Below are positions 19,594-28,314 of a DNA stretch of 41,437 nucleotides, one piece after another. The stretch's first letter is position 1; each line of letters opens with the position of its first letter. The stretch is from Bacteroides sp. (lineage in GTDB: Bacteria > Bacteroidota > Bacteroidia > Bacteroidales > Muribaculaceae). The stretch lies in assembly GCA_023666905.1 (NCBI GenBank), contig JAMPBC010000010.1, positions 1-41,437 of the forward strand, in the 5' to 3' direction. The notes below the pieces were generated by a model. It had not been told where the DNA came from, made no database searches, and worked only from the letters and a program-made list of their open reading frames with translations. The position numbers and the translations under genes were made by a program.

Positions 19594-22500
19594 ATGAAAC
19601 ACCGCCGCCCGTCACTGCTTGCAGTGATTCTTCTTTCGTTCCTGCTGCGAACGGACATATTCGCAGTTCCAATGTTGCCGGAGTCGGGACTGATTTGGAA
19701 AAATGTTGCAGTTGACAACAAGAAAACCGCCGTGTACAGCCTGTTCAAGGACAGCCGTGGACTGATGTGGCTCGGCACTAACAACGGGTTGCACTTCTAC
19801 GACGGCTGCCACACCCACACATTGGGCGATAACGGCACGCCGGGTGTGCAAATCTATGCCATTGCCCAGCATGGCGACTCGCTATACATAGGCAGCAACA
19901 ACGGGCTTATGATAATGGACCTGAACAGCGGGAAACCGGGTGAGACGGTTGCTGACTCCCCGCGGGAAATACGCTGCTTTTGCTCTGATGGCGATGCTTT
20001 GTGGATTGGAGGCCTCGGCGGCATTTACCGCTACACCTTCGCAACAGGAAAAACCGAGAATCTTTCGGCCGGGTTACCGAACAAGTCGGTGTACACCATT
20101 GTGCGTGACAGCCGCGGAGTTCTCTATGCCGGAACGTATAATGGTCTGGCCCGGTTCAATAACACCACACGCCGTTTCGCTAAGGTGCCGAGCCCCGTCC
20201 TTGGCGGAAGTCAACGGAACATTTTTGTCAATAGTCTGATTGAAGCACGCGACGGGCAGTCGCTGTACGTTGGATGCGAACGGGCGCTTTACATCTACAG
20301 CCCGGTAAGTGACACGTGGAGCAAAAGCCCACACTTCAATGGCGAAAACATAAAGAGCCTTGCGCTGACCCCCGACGGCACCCTTGTGGCGGGAACCGAC
20401 AATGGGCTTGTGACGCTTTCCGGCAACAGTCCGGTTCTCTACCGTCACGACTCGCGCAACGAGCAGACTCTGAGCGACAATGAAATCTGGGGCCTTTACT
20501 GCGATGATTCCAACAACATCTGGGCCGGACATGAACGGGGCCTGTCCATAGCCGCAAATTCGGCAGGCAGCCGCGTGGTGAAATTGAGCTCGCTTGCCGG
20601 AAACGGTGAGGGAAACGAGGTGCATGTGATTCACCGCGATTCCAACGGTTCGCTGTGGGTGGGAGGCACCAATGGAGTTATACAGATGAACAGCGACGGC
20701 ACCCGTCAGTGGCACCGCCACAATGAAAGCACCAACTCACTGTCGCACAACCGCATTCGCGCCATCCACGAGGATGAGCAACACAATCTTTGGTTTGCGA
20801 CTGACGGCGGCATAAACCGATACAACAAGCAGTCGGGCAACTTCTCGGCATTTACGGTGGTTGACCCGCGTGGAGAGCATAATTCCAATTGGGTTTACTC
20901 CATGAGCGACTTTGGCCACAGTTACATCATTGGCAGTTTCCTTGGAGGCATCCACATAATTGACAAAAGCAAGTTCGGCCCCACAGGTGCCACCATAACA
21001 TCAGACATTTCCCTCAACACCGACACCAGGCTGCACGGTGCCAAATCACCGCTTATGGCAAATGATCTGGTGAATAACGTGGTGACAACGCCATCGGGCG
21101 ATATGTGGATTCTTCTTTTCCGCGACAACACGTTGCTGCAACTGAACATGAGCACCGGAAAGCTTCGCCGCTACAACGTGTTTGACATGACGGGCAATTA
21201 TCCCACAAACATAGAGGCCGACTCGCAGGGACGCGTGTGGTGCGCCTTCAAAGGGGGCGTAATGGTGCTTGACGGAAGCGGGGAGGTCAGAATAAGCAGA
21301 TTTCCTCGCACAAACAGCGATGAAACAGTGCTGACAATGGCCCGGGTTGACAATGACATGTGGATTTCAACACAATCGAATCTATGGCGCGTCGACGGAA
21401 GCTCGCTGAAAGCTGAAGTGATTCCGCTGCCACAACACTCATACACGGCTATTTATCATGACAAGGCTACTGACAATGTGCTGCTTGGCGGAACCGATGA
21501 GATTCTTGAAGTGAACCGCCAAGCCCTGAATGAAATTACCGATACCCGCACCATACACCTCATTAAAACGGGCGAAGGAAACGATGCCAGACTCGCAGCC
21601 CCTCTGAACGCGCTCACGGAGGGATTCACCCTCCCCTACGGGGGGAGTTTGACTCTGACAGTAAGCACCCTGGACTATTCGCCCGACAACACCTCGCGCT
21701 ACACCTACTGCCTTAAAAAATCCTCTGACAAAAATCCGGCACAATGGGTGATATTGCCTGAAGGTGCGAACACCATTAATCTTACGGATCTCTCCATGGG
21801 CAGTTACAAGATTCTGATAAAACCGCTCGGCTCGCCGGCCGCCCCGCTTGAAATTCCAATCAAGGTGAAAGCACCGGCATCGCTTTCCACCTGGGCCATA
21901 TTGATATACATTTTAATTGCCGCGGGCATCATAGCGTTCATTATCTGGACTGTGCGCCGGCGCAATCTCGCCACCTTCCGCGAACGCGAACGCAAAAAAT
22001 CGCTTGAGGCCGTTGAAAAGAAAATCACTTTCCTCTCCAACATTTCGCATGACCTCAAGACACCCCTCTCCATGATTTTAGGACCGGTGAGCATATTGAA
22101 AGAGAAGTCCAAGGATCCGGCCGAGCGCAAAAGCCTGGAAACCGTCTACGACAACGCCGTGCGGCTTAACAACCTAATTCACCGCACATTAGAACTAAAC
22201 CACATTGGCGACAACGATGAGGACCTACTGATACTTTCCACGTTCGATGCCGTTGAATTTTGCCGGAGCCTTGTCGAGACATTCCGCGACAACAATCCCA
22301 AGAAAAATTTCGTGTTTCACACATCGCCCACACCACTGTTCATTGAAGCCGATGCTGTGAAATTCGAGTCGGTTATAACCAATCTGCTGTCCAACGCATG
22401 CAAGTATTCCGAGGACGGTGCCACAATTTCGTGTGGCGTGAGCCGACGCGATTCCACTGTGGAGATTGTTGTGTCCGACGATGGTATTGGAATTGCCGAA

Positions 22501-23502
22501 TCGGACCAGCCGTTGATTTTCCAACGCATGTTCCGCGCTCCTGCATCAGCCAAGCTCCATGAGGGAACCGGCCTCGGACTCTATCTCGTGAAAAAATATC
22601 TGGAGCTTATGAAGGGTAACATTGACCTGTACAGCCGTAAGGGACAGGGCACCTCGTTCGTGGTGACCCTTCCAATCACCACACAGAGGGTGAGCAAACA
22701 TCCGGCCGATGAATCAGCCACCGACAACAGCAAGCCACGCGTGCTCATTGTCGAGGACAACCTGCAGATAGCCGCGTTCATAACCGACTTGCTCAGCGCT
22801 GAGTGCAACTGTCTTGTGGCTGAAAACGGCAAGTCGGGACTTTCATTGGCCTCCTCATTCGGGCCCGACTTGATAATAGCCGATGAAATGATGCCTATTA
22901 TGAGCGGCCTTGAAATGTGCTCGCTTCTGAAACAGAACCCGCGTTTGGCGCATGTTCCAATCATAATGCTCACAGCCAAATCGGACAACACCACCGAGAC
23001 AGAAAGCGTGAAGGTGGGTGTGGAGGTGTTCATGTCAAAGCCTTTTGAGCCGGCCGTCCTGATGGGACGTGTACGCCACATTTTGCAATCGCTCCGCAGC
23101 CTGCGCGAGAAGGTCCGCATCGAAGCCATTACCCATCCAAAGCCAATAGAAGCTGAATCGGTAACCGAAAAGCAACTTGCCAAAATTGCCAAAGTGGTTG
23201 AGGAGAACGTTTCGGATCCGGAGCTGAACGTCAATGAACTTTGTGAAAAAACCGGCATTCCCAACAAGCAGCTTTACCGCATAATAAAAAAACACATTGG
23301 AGTTTCGCCTCTTGATTACATAAGGCGCGTGCGCCTGCAAAAGGCAGCCATGCTGCTGAGCCAGCATCGCTTCACAGTGTCGGAGGTCACCTATATGGTA
23401 GGATTCAAAACACCGTCATATTTCGCCAAGTGCTTTCAGGCAGAGTACGGCGTGAAACCAAGTCAATACAAATCAGACGACGAGAGCTCGCAGAACATTT
23501 AG
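19594..23502 (+). CDS. Hybrid two-component system sensor/regulator (HTCS) of the galactan locus
   Basis: This 1302-residue one-protein two-component system senses an oligosaccharide in the periplasm and activates its locus. It contains a signal sequence (about 1-25), a periplasmic two-bladed-propeller region with many reg_prop repeats (such as DSRGLMWLGTNNGL and DSNNIWAGHERGL) to about 650, a Y_Y_Y domain (about 670-755) and a transmembrane helix (767-788). The cytoplasmic side has a HisKA domain with H819 in SNISHDLKTP, a HATPase domain, a receiver with D1097 in IIADEMMP and an AraC-type DNA-binding domain (about 1200-1298). The order matches BT4673-like HTCS proteins. It starts at the ATG at 19594 because the promoter covers the earlier TTG. 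It lies directly upstream of and codirectional with susC, 209 bases away. The candidate operator repeats are at 19478-19509 and 23539-23571. Confidence 0.95.
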   Translation: MKHRRPSLLAVILLSFLLRTDIFAVPMLPESGLIWKNVAVDNKKTAVYSLFKDSRGLMWLGTNNGLHFYDGCHTHTLGDNGTPGVQIYAIAQHGDSLYIGSNNGLMIMDLNSGKPGETVADSPREIRCFCSDGDALWIGGLGGIYRYTFATGKTENLSAGLPNKSVYTIVRDSRGVLYAGTYNGLARFNNTTRRFAKVPSPVLGGSQRNIFVNSLIEARDGQSLYVGCERALYIYSPVSDTWSKSPHFNGENIKSLALTPDGTLVAGTDNGLVTLSGNSPVLYRHDSRNEQTLSDNEIWGLYCDDSNNIWAGHERGLSIAANSAGSRVVKLSSLAGNGEGNEVHVIHRDSNGSLWVGGTNGVIQMNSDGTRQWHRHNESTNSLSHNRIRAIHEDEQHNLWFATDGGINRYNKQSGNFSAFTVVDPRGEHNSNWVYSMSDFGHSYIIGSFLGGIHIIDKSKFGPTGATITSDISLNTDTRLHGAKSPLMANDLVNNVVTTPSGDMWILLFRDNTLLQLNMSTGKLRRYNVFDMTGNYPTNIEADSQGRVWCAFKGGVMVLDGSGEVRISRFPRTNSDETVLTMARVDNDMWISTQSNLWRVDGSSLKAEVIPLPQHSYTAIYHDKATDNVLLGGTDEILEVNRQALNEITDTRTIHLIKTGEGNDARLAAPLNALTEGFTLPYGGSLTLTVSTLDYSPDNTSRYTYCLKKSSDKNPAQWVILPEGANTINLTDLSMGSYKILIKPLGSPAAPLEIPIKVKAPASLSTWAILIYILIAAGIIAFIIWTVRRRNLATFRERERKKSLEAVEKKITFLSNISHDLKTPLSMILGPVSILKEKSKDPAERKSLETVYDNAVRLNNLIHRTLELNHIGDNDEDLLILSTFDAVEFCRSLVETFRDNNPKKNFVFHTSPTPLFIEADAVKFESVITNLLSNACKYSEDGATISCGVSRRDSTVEIVVSDDGIGIAESDQPLIFQRMFRAPASAKLHEGTGLGLYLVKKYLELMKGNIDLYSRKGQGTSFVVTLPITTQRVSKHPADESATDNSKPRVLIVEDNLQIAAFITDLLSAECNCLVAENGKSGLSLASSFGPDLIIADEMMPIMSGLEMCSLLKQNPRLAHVPIIMLTAKSDNTTETESVKVGVEVFMSKPFEPAVLMGRVRHILQSLRSLREKVRIEAITHPKPIEAESVTEKQLAKIAKVVEENVSDPELNVNELCEKTGIPNKQLYRIIKKHIGVSPLDYIRRVRLQKAAMLLSQHRFTVSEVTYMVGFKTPSYFAKCFQAEYGVKPSQYKSDDESSQNI

Positions 23503-23538
23503 GACAACTACGTAATCATCACCCTGCCAGGGTACAGG

Positions 23539-23571
23539 TTGTCTGAAACCGAAGGGTAGATTGTCCGAAAC
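23539..23571 (+). promoter_or_regulatory. Candidate HTCS operator upstream of susC
   Basis: TTGTCTGAAAC (23539-23549) and TTGTCCGAAAC (23561-23571) are direct repeats differing at one base and offset by 22 bases. The second ends five bases before the weak -33 box at 23577, the right place for an activator that contacts RNA polymerase. Confidence 0.7.
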
Positions 23572-23576
23572 GGAGC

Positions 23577-23606
23577 ATTGCTTTTCCATCTCCTTAATTA
23601 ATTTTG
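23577..23606 (+). promoter_or_regulatory. Activated promoter of the susC-to-GH2 operon
   Basis: ATTG (23577-23580, 3/4 match to -33) and TAATTTTG (23599-23606, full -7 match) are 18 bases apart. The imperfect -33 and short spacer fit a promoter that depends on the adjacent operator. The predicted leader is about 100 bases. Confidence 0.6.
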
Positions 23607-23711
23607 CCACAGTTTCCAATAACATTTCAAGGGGAGAAAAAAGATTGTGTTACTTAACGCCGCATTTTACCAATCATAATCTCAAAAATAATACCATTCA
23701 TCAATCAATTT

Positions 23712-26684
23712 ATGTGTAAAAAAATCCAATCAGCCGAAATAGGAAGATGGCTTGTGGCAACATTGCTGGCCTTGTTCCTGCTACCCGTTTCGGTCATGGC
23801 ACAGAACCAGCGAACGATTTCGGGTACCGTTCTTGATGAGACAGGCGAGCCTCTGATAGGCGCCTCCGTGAAAGTGGTGGGCGCTCCTACGGGTATAACC
23901 ACCGACTTCAACGGCGAGTTCCGGCTCTCCGTTTCCCCCTCGGCCAAGCAACTCACGGTAACATACGTGGGATATTTGCCATTAACCGTGAATCTGACCT
24001 CGGAAAACGTTTACAATCTCACCTTGCAGCCAAACAATCAGGTGCTTGACGAAGTGGTGGTTATTGGCTATGGTGTCCGCAAAAAGGACGACCTTACGGG
24101 TGCCATCTCATCGGTCAGCGAAAAAGATTTCAACAAAGGTGTGATTTCATCGCCCGAAGAGCTGGTTAACGGCAAAATTGCCGGTGTTCAGATTGTAAAT
24201 TCAGGTGGCTCGCCCACCAGCGGCTCCACAATACGTGTGCGCGGCGGTGCATCGCTCAACGCATCGAACGACCCTCTGATTGTGCTCGACGGTGTCCCCA
24301 TGGAGGTTGGCGGTTCTGTTAGCGGGAGCGGCAATTTCCTGAGCCTAATCAACCCTAACGACATTGAATCAATGACAGTGCTGAAGGATGCTTCATCCAC
24401 CGCAATCTACGGTTCTCGCGCATCAAACGGTGTAATCATCATCACCACAAAGAAGGGTTCGGGCGACGGCATAAAGGTGTCGTTCCAGACCACTAATTCA
24501 CTATCTACCAAGACCAAGACAAGCGACATGCTTTCAACCGAAGAGTTTATAGGCATTGTTAACCAGCGCGGCACCGACCGCCAGAAATCGCTCATTGGCA
24601 CGGCCCGCACCGACTGGAACAAGGAAATTTATCAAACAGCCTTTGGAACCGACAACAACATCAGCGTTTCAGGCCGGGCTGTGAAATGGCTTCCCTTCCG
24701 CGTGTCGGCCGGCGCCTACTATCAGGATGGTATTCTGAAAACAGACAATGCCAAGCGCTACACCGGCAACCTCAACCTCACCCCCTCATTCTTCAACAAT
24801 GAATTGCGCCTCAACCTGAGCGTGAAAGGCACTTACTCGCAAAACCGCTTTGCCGAAACAAGCGCAATTTGGGGCGGATGCACTCTTAACCCCACCATTC
24901 CCGTTTACTCCGGCAACTCCTCGTTTGGCGGCTACACCGAAGCCATTGACGGCAACGGAATCCCCGTGACCGGTGCATTGGCCAATGCCGTTGGACTTCT
25001 TGAGCAGTATCACTCCACGTCCGACGTTTACCGCGTGATAAGCAACCTTGATGTTGACTGGAGTCTGCGCTGGGTCAAGGGACTGCGTCTGCATGCCACC
25101 GGCGGATACGACTGGTCGAAAGGGGAAGGACACATTTACATCCCTGCCGAAGCCATATCGAAATACACCACCGGTGGCCGCGATTACGATTATGGTCCCC
25201 AGAAGAATTACAACCGCTTGCTCACCGTTTACGCAAACTTCAACCGCGACTTTGATGAGATAAACTCCAATCTCGACGTAACGGCCGGGTACGACTACCA
25301 GTATTGGAAATACACCACTCCGTTCTATGCCGAACTCAACATAGAGGGCATACAGCAATCATCGTCGGCAGCCACCGACCAGCGTCACACCCTGCTCTCC
25401 TACTACGGCCGCGTGAACTACACCTTCATGGACCGCTATCTGCTCACGGCCACAATGCGCCGCGACGGTTCCTCGCGCTTTGCCAAGTCAAACCGCTGGG
25501 GTACATTCCCCTCGGTGGCCCTTGCATGGCGAATTTCCAAAGAATCATTTTTCGAGCCACTGACGCCCGCCGTCAACGACATGAAAATCCGCGTGAGCTA
25601 TGGTGTTACCGGCCAGCAGGACGGTATAACCAACTATGGCTACATTCCCGTGTACACTCCCGGCCTTGACGGAGCTCAATATCAATTCGGCGGTAATCCG
25701 GTTTACACCTACCGTCCCGAAGCCTACAACCCCGACCTGAAATGGGAAACCACCAAATCATGGAACTACGGCGTGGACCTGGCGTTCCTTAACAACCGCT
25801 TCACCCTCTCAGCCGACTTCTATACACGTAAAACCGAGAATCTGCTTGCAACCGTTCCGGTGCCCGCCGGAACCAACTTTAACAAACTGATGCTTCAAAA
25901 CGTGGGTAACGTCAACTCATCGGGTGTGGAAATTGCCGCAAACGCTCATCTAATCGACACCAAGGATTGGAGCTGGTCAGTAAGCGCCAATGCCGCATGG
26001 CAGCGCGTCCGCATTAAAAACCTCACCCTCACCCCCGGCGCGCCCAGCCCCGACACCGAAGTAGGGCCTTGGATTGATGCCTATCAGATGCAGGTGTTCT
26101 CCACTGACTACGCTCCCTACTCCTTCTATCTTTACAAGCAGCTTTACGATGCTGAAACCGGCCGACCCATAGAGGGGCTTTATGCCGACCTTGACGGCGA
26201 CGGCGAAATCACCAACAAAGACCGTTACCACTGCCACTCGCCGGCACCCGACTGGATTTTAGGCTTGAGCACCTCTTTACGCTACAAAAAGTGGACCCTG
26301 AGCACCTCGCTCCGCGCCAACATAGGAGGATATATTTTCAACGGCATGTCAATGAACACCGGTGCCTGGGAAACAATGAGCTACAATGACTATCAGCTCA
26401 ACAACCTCAACCGCAGCTATCTTGCCACCGGGTTCACCAAACGCCAGTTCCAAAGCGACTATTATCTGGAGAATGCTTCGTTCCTGAAAATGGACAACAT
26501 TCAACTCACCTACGACTTCGGCCGCATTTGGCGCGATCTGAGCCTGCATGCGTCGGCAATGGTTCAAAATGTGTTCACCATCACAAACTATTCCGGCGTG
26601 GATCCCGAAACAGCAAATGGTGTGGACACTTCGGTTTACCCGCGTCCGCGCACATTCTCAGTTACTCTCGGCCTTAATTTCTAA
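23712..26684 (+). CDS. SusC-family TonB-dependent outer-membrane transporter
   Basis: This 990-residue outer-membrane importer takes oligosaccharides delivered by SusD into the periplasm using TonB energy. It has a signal peptide (1-30, ending SVMA), a carboxypeptidase-regulatory-like domain (about 34-105), a TonB-box-like stretch DEVVVIGYG (113-121), a plug domain (about 122-250) and a 22-stranded barrel ending with the aromatic residue F990. Length is normal for SusC. It is the first gene of the five-gene operon: susD starts 12 bases after its stop. The substrate is inferred from the neighbouring GH53 and GH2 to be beta-1,4-galactan fragments. Confidence 0.95.
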   Translation: MCKKIQSAEIGRWLVATLLALFLLPVSVMAQNQRTISGTVLDETGEPLIGASVKVVGAPTGITTDFNGEFRLSVSPSAKQLTVTYVGYLPLTVNLTSENVYNLTLQPNNQVLDEVVVIGYGVRKKDDLTGAISSVSEKDFNKGVISSPEELVNGKIAGVQIVNSGGSPTSGSTIRVRGGASLNASNDPLIVLDGVPMEVGGSVSGSGNFLSLINPNDIESMTVLKDASSTAIYGSRASNGVIIITTKKGSGDGIKVSFQTTNSLSTKTKTSDMLSTEEFIGIVNQRGTDRQKSLIGTARTDWNKEIYQTAFGTDNNISVSGRAVKWLPFRVSAGAYYQDGILKTDNAKRYTGNLNLTPSFFNNELRLNLSVKGTYSQNRFAETSAIWGGCTLNPTIPVYSGNSSFGGYTEAIDGNGIPVTGALANAVGLLEQYHSTSDVYRVISNLDVDWSLRWVKGLRLHATGGYDWSKGEGHIYIPAEAISKYTTGGRDYDYGPQKNYNRLLTVYANFNRDFDEINSNLDVTAGYDYQYWKYTTPFYAELNIEGIQQSSSAATDQRHTLLSYYGRVNYTFMDRYLLTATMRRDGSSRFAKSNRWGTFPSVALAWRISKESFFEPLTPAVNDMKIRVSYGVTGQQDGITNYGYIPVYTPGLDGAQYQFGGNPVYTYRPEAYNPDLKWETTKSWNYGVDLAFLNNRFTLSADFYTRKTENLLATVPVPAGTNFNKLMLQNVGNVNSSGVEIAANAHLIDTKDWSWSVSANAAWQRVRIKNLTLTPGAPSPDTEVGPWIDAYQMQVFSTDYAPYSFYLYKQLYDAETGRPIEGLYADLDGDGEITNKDRYHCHSPAPDWILGLSTSLRYKKWTLSTSLRANIGGYIFNGMSMNTGAWETMSYNDYQLNNLNRSYLATGFTKRQFQSDYYLENASFLKMDNIQLTYDFGRIWRDLSLHASAMVQNVFTITNYSGVDPETANGVDTSVYPRPRTFSVTLGLNF

Positions 26685-26696
26685 TTTCAGTTTCAA

Positions 26697-28313
26697 ATGA
26701 AAAAGTTCAATATAATTTCAATCATAATTCTGGCTTTTGGCGTTGCGCTCGGTTCCTGTACCGACGACCTTGACCAGATGCCTGTTACTGAAACCACCTC
26801 GAACGATGTCTATGCCGATGCCGCGAACTATCGCAGCGTGCTGGCCAAAATATATGCCTCGTATGTGCTGGCCGGCCAGGGCCAGGGTGGCGATAACGGT
26901 GACTTGACCACCATCAACGGGCAGGACTTCTCCCGCGGTTATTTCAACTTGCAGGAAGCATCCACCGACGAAGTGGCAAACACATGGCTCTCAGGCAACA
27001 ACCTCACCGACCTCACTTACATCACGTGGAACTCAAAGGATTCATGGGTGTCCGACTCCTACTATTGGCTCTTCTTTAACATTACACTTTGCAACGAGTT
27101 TATACGTCATTGCACCGATTCCGAGATTGCAAAATTCAGCTCTGAAGACCAGGCTAACATCCGCGCCTACCGCACAGAAGCACGTTTCATGCGTGCGTTC
27201 AGCTACTGGATGGTGCTCGACCTTTTCCGCCAGGGGCCCAAGGTTGATGAAAACACTCCCGTGTCGGGCTTTATTCCTGAAGCCTACAATGGCGTTACGC
27301 TTTTTGACTTCATTGAAAGCGAGCTGAAGGCTCTCACTGATGACAATGGTGCCGACACTGCTCTGCCCGCTACCAACGAGTATGGCCGTGCAAGCCGTCC
27401 GGCAGCCTTGGCACTGCTGTCGCGCCTTTACCTGAACAGCGCCGTTTACCGCGGTACGGTCGACAACCGCTATTACACCGAATGTATCGCGGCTTGCAAA
27501 AAAGTGCTGTCGAACCCATCGCTCCGTCTGGAGGAAGACTATGCCAAGCTATTCAACGCCGACAATTACAAACGCACTCATGAAATTCTTTTTGCTATGG
27601 TGTGCGATGCCACCACATCCGTAACCTGGGGCGGAGGCACTTACCTGGTCTGCGGTTCCTGTGGCAACTCAAGTTCACAGGACCCTGCCAAATATGGTTT
27701 GACAAGCGGTTGGGGTATGTTCCGCGCACGTGGCGAACTTGCGGAGAAATTCGGCGATGTCAACACCACGGCCGACTCTCGAGCCATGTTCTACACCGAT
27801 GGCCAGGCTCAATACTTCACCGGAGCTATTGACAATCAAGCCGAGGGATATTTCTTTGAAAAATTCTCCAACCTTACCGATGCCGGTGAAGCCGCATCAA
27901 ATTCGGCAGCCACAGGTTGTTCCACCGACTATCCCATGCTTCGCCTTGCCGAGGTTTATCTTACAGCAGCGGAGGCTATGCTTCGCGGCGGCTCGGGTCT
28001 GACCCGTTCCGAAGCTCTGGATTATGTGAATGCCGTGCGCCTTCGCGCTTATCGTCAGGACCCATCGGGCAAGATTGCCGATGCCGACCTAACTCTTGAC
28101 TTTATTCTTGACGAACGTGCCCGCGAGCTTTACCTTGAATCGGTTCGCCGAACTGACCTCGTGCGCTTCAACCGCTTCACTTCCGACAGTTATCTGTGGC
28201 AATGGAAAGGCGGCGTTCTTGACGGACGCGCCGTGAACGACAAGTTCAATATCTATCCCATTCCCGACACCGACCTCACCGCCAACCCCAACCTAAGCAA
28301 TCCACTTTACTAA
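26697..28313 (+). CDS. SusD-family surface glycan-binding lipoprotein
   Basis: This 538-residue lipoprotein forms the lid over the SusC channel and binds the incoming glycan. The lipobox LGSC has the acylated C21, followed by acidic residues (TDDLDQ) that fit the Bacteroidetes surface-export signal. The SusD helical core with TPR-like repeats is visible from RAYRTEARFMRAFSYWMVLDLF (about 155-176) onward, and the C-terminal RagB/SusD region includes LRLAEVYLTAAEAMLR and FILDERARELYLESVRRTDLVRF. It lies 12 bases after susC and one base before the next lipoprotein gene. Ligand specificity is inferred from context. Confidence 0.95.
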   Translation: MKKFNIISIIILAFGVALGSCTDDLDQMPVTETTSNDVYADAANYRSVLAKIYASYVLAGQGQGGDNGDLTTINGQDFSRGYFNLQEASTDEVANTWLSGNNLTDLTYITWNSKDSWVSDSYYWLFFNITLCNEFIRHCTDSEIAKFSSEDQANIRAYRTEARFMRAFSYWMVLDLFRQGPKVDENTPVSGFIPEAYNGVTLFDFIESELKALTDDNGADTALPATNEYGRASRPAALALLSRLYLNSAVYRGTVDNRYYTECIAACKKVLSNPSLRLEEDYAKLFNADNYKRTHEILFAMVCDATTSVTWGGGTYLVCGSCGNSSSQDPAKYGLTSGWGMFRARGELAEKFGDVNTTADSRAMFYTDGQAQYFTGAIDNQAEGYFFEKFSNLTDAGEAASNSAATGCSTDYPMLRLAEVYLTAAEAMLRGGSGLTRSEALDYVNAVRLRAYRQDPSGKIADADLTLDFILDERARELYLESVRRTDLVRFNRFTSDSYLWQWKGGVLDGRAVNDKFNIYPIPDTDLTANPNLSNPLY

Positions 28314-28314
28314 A

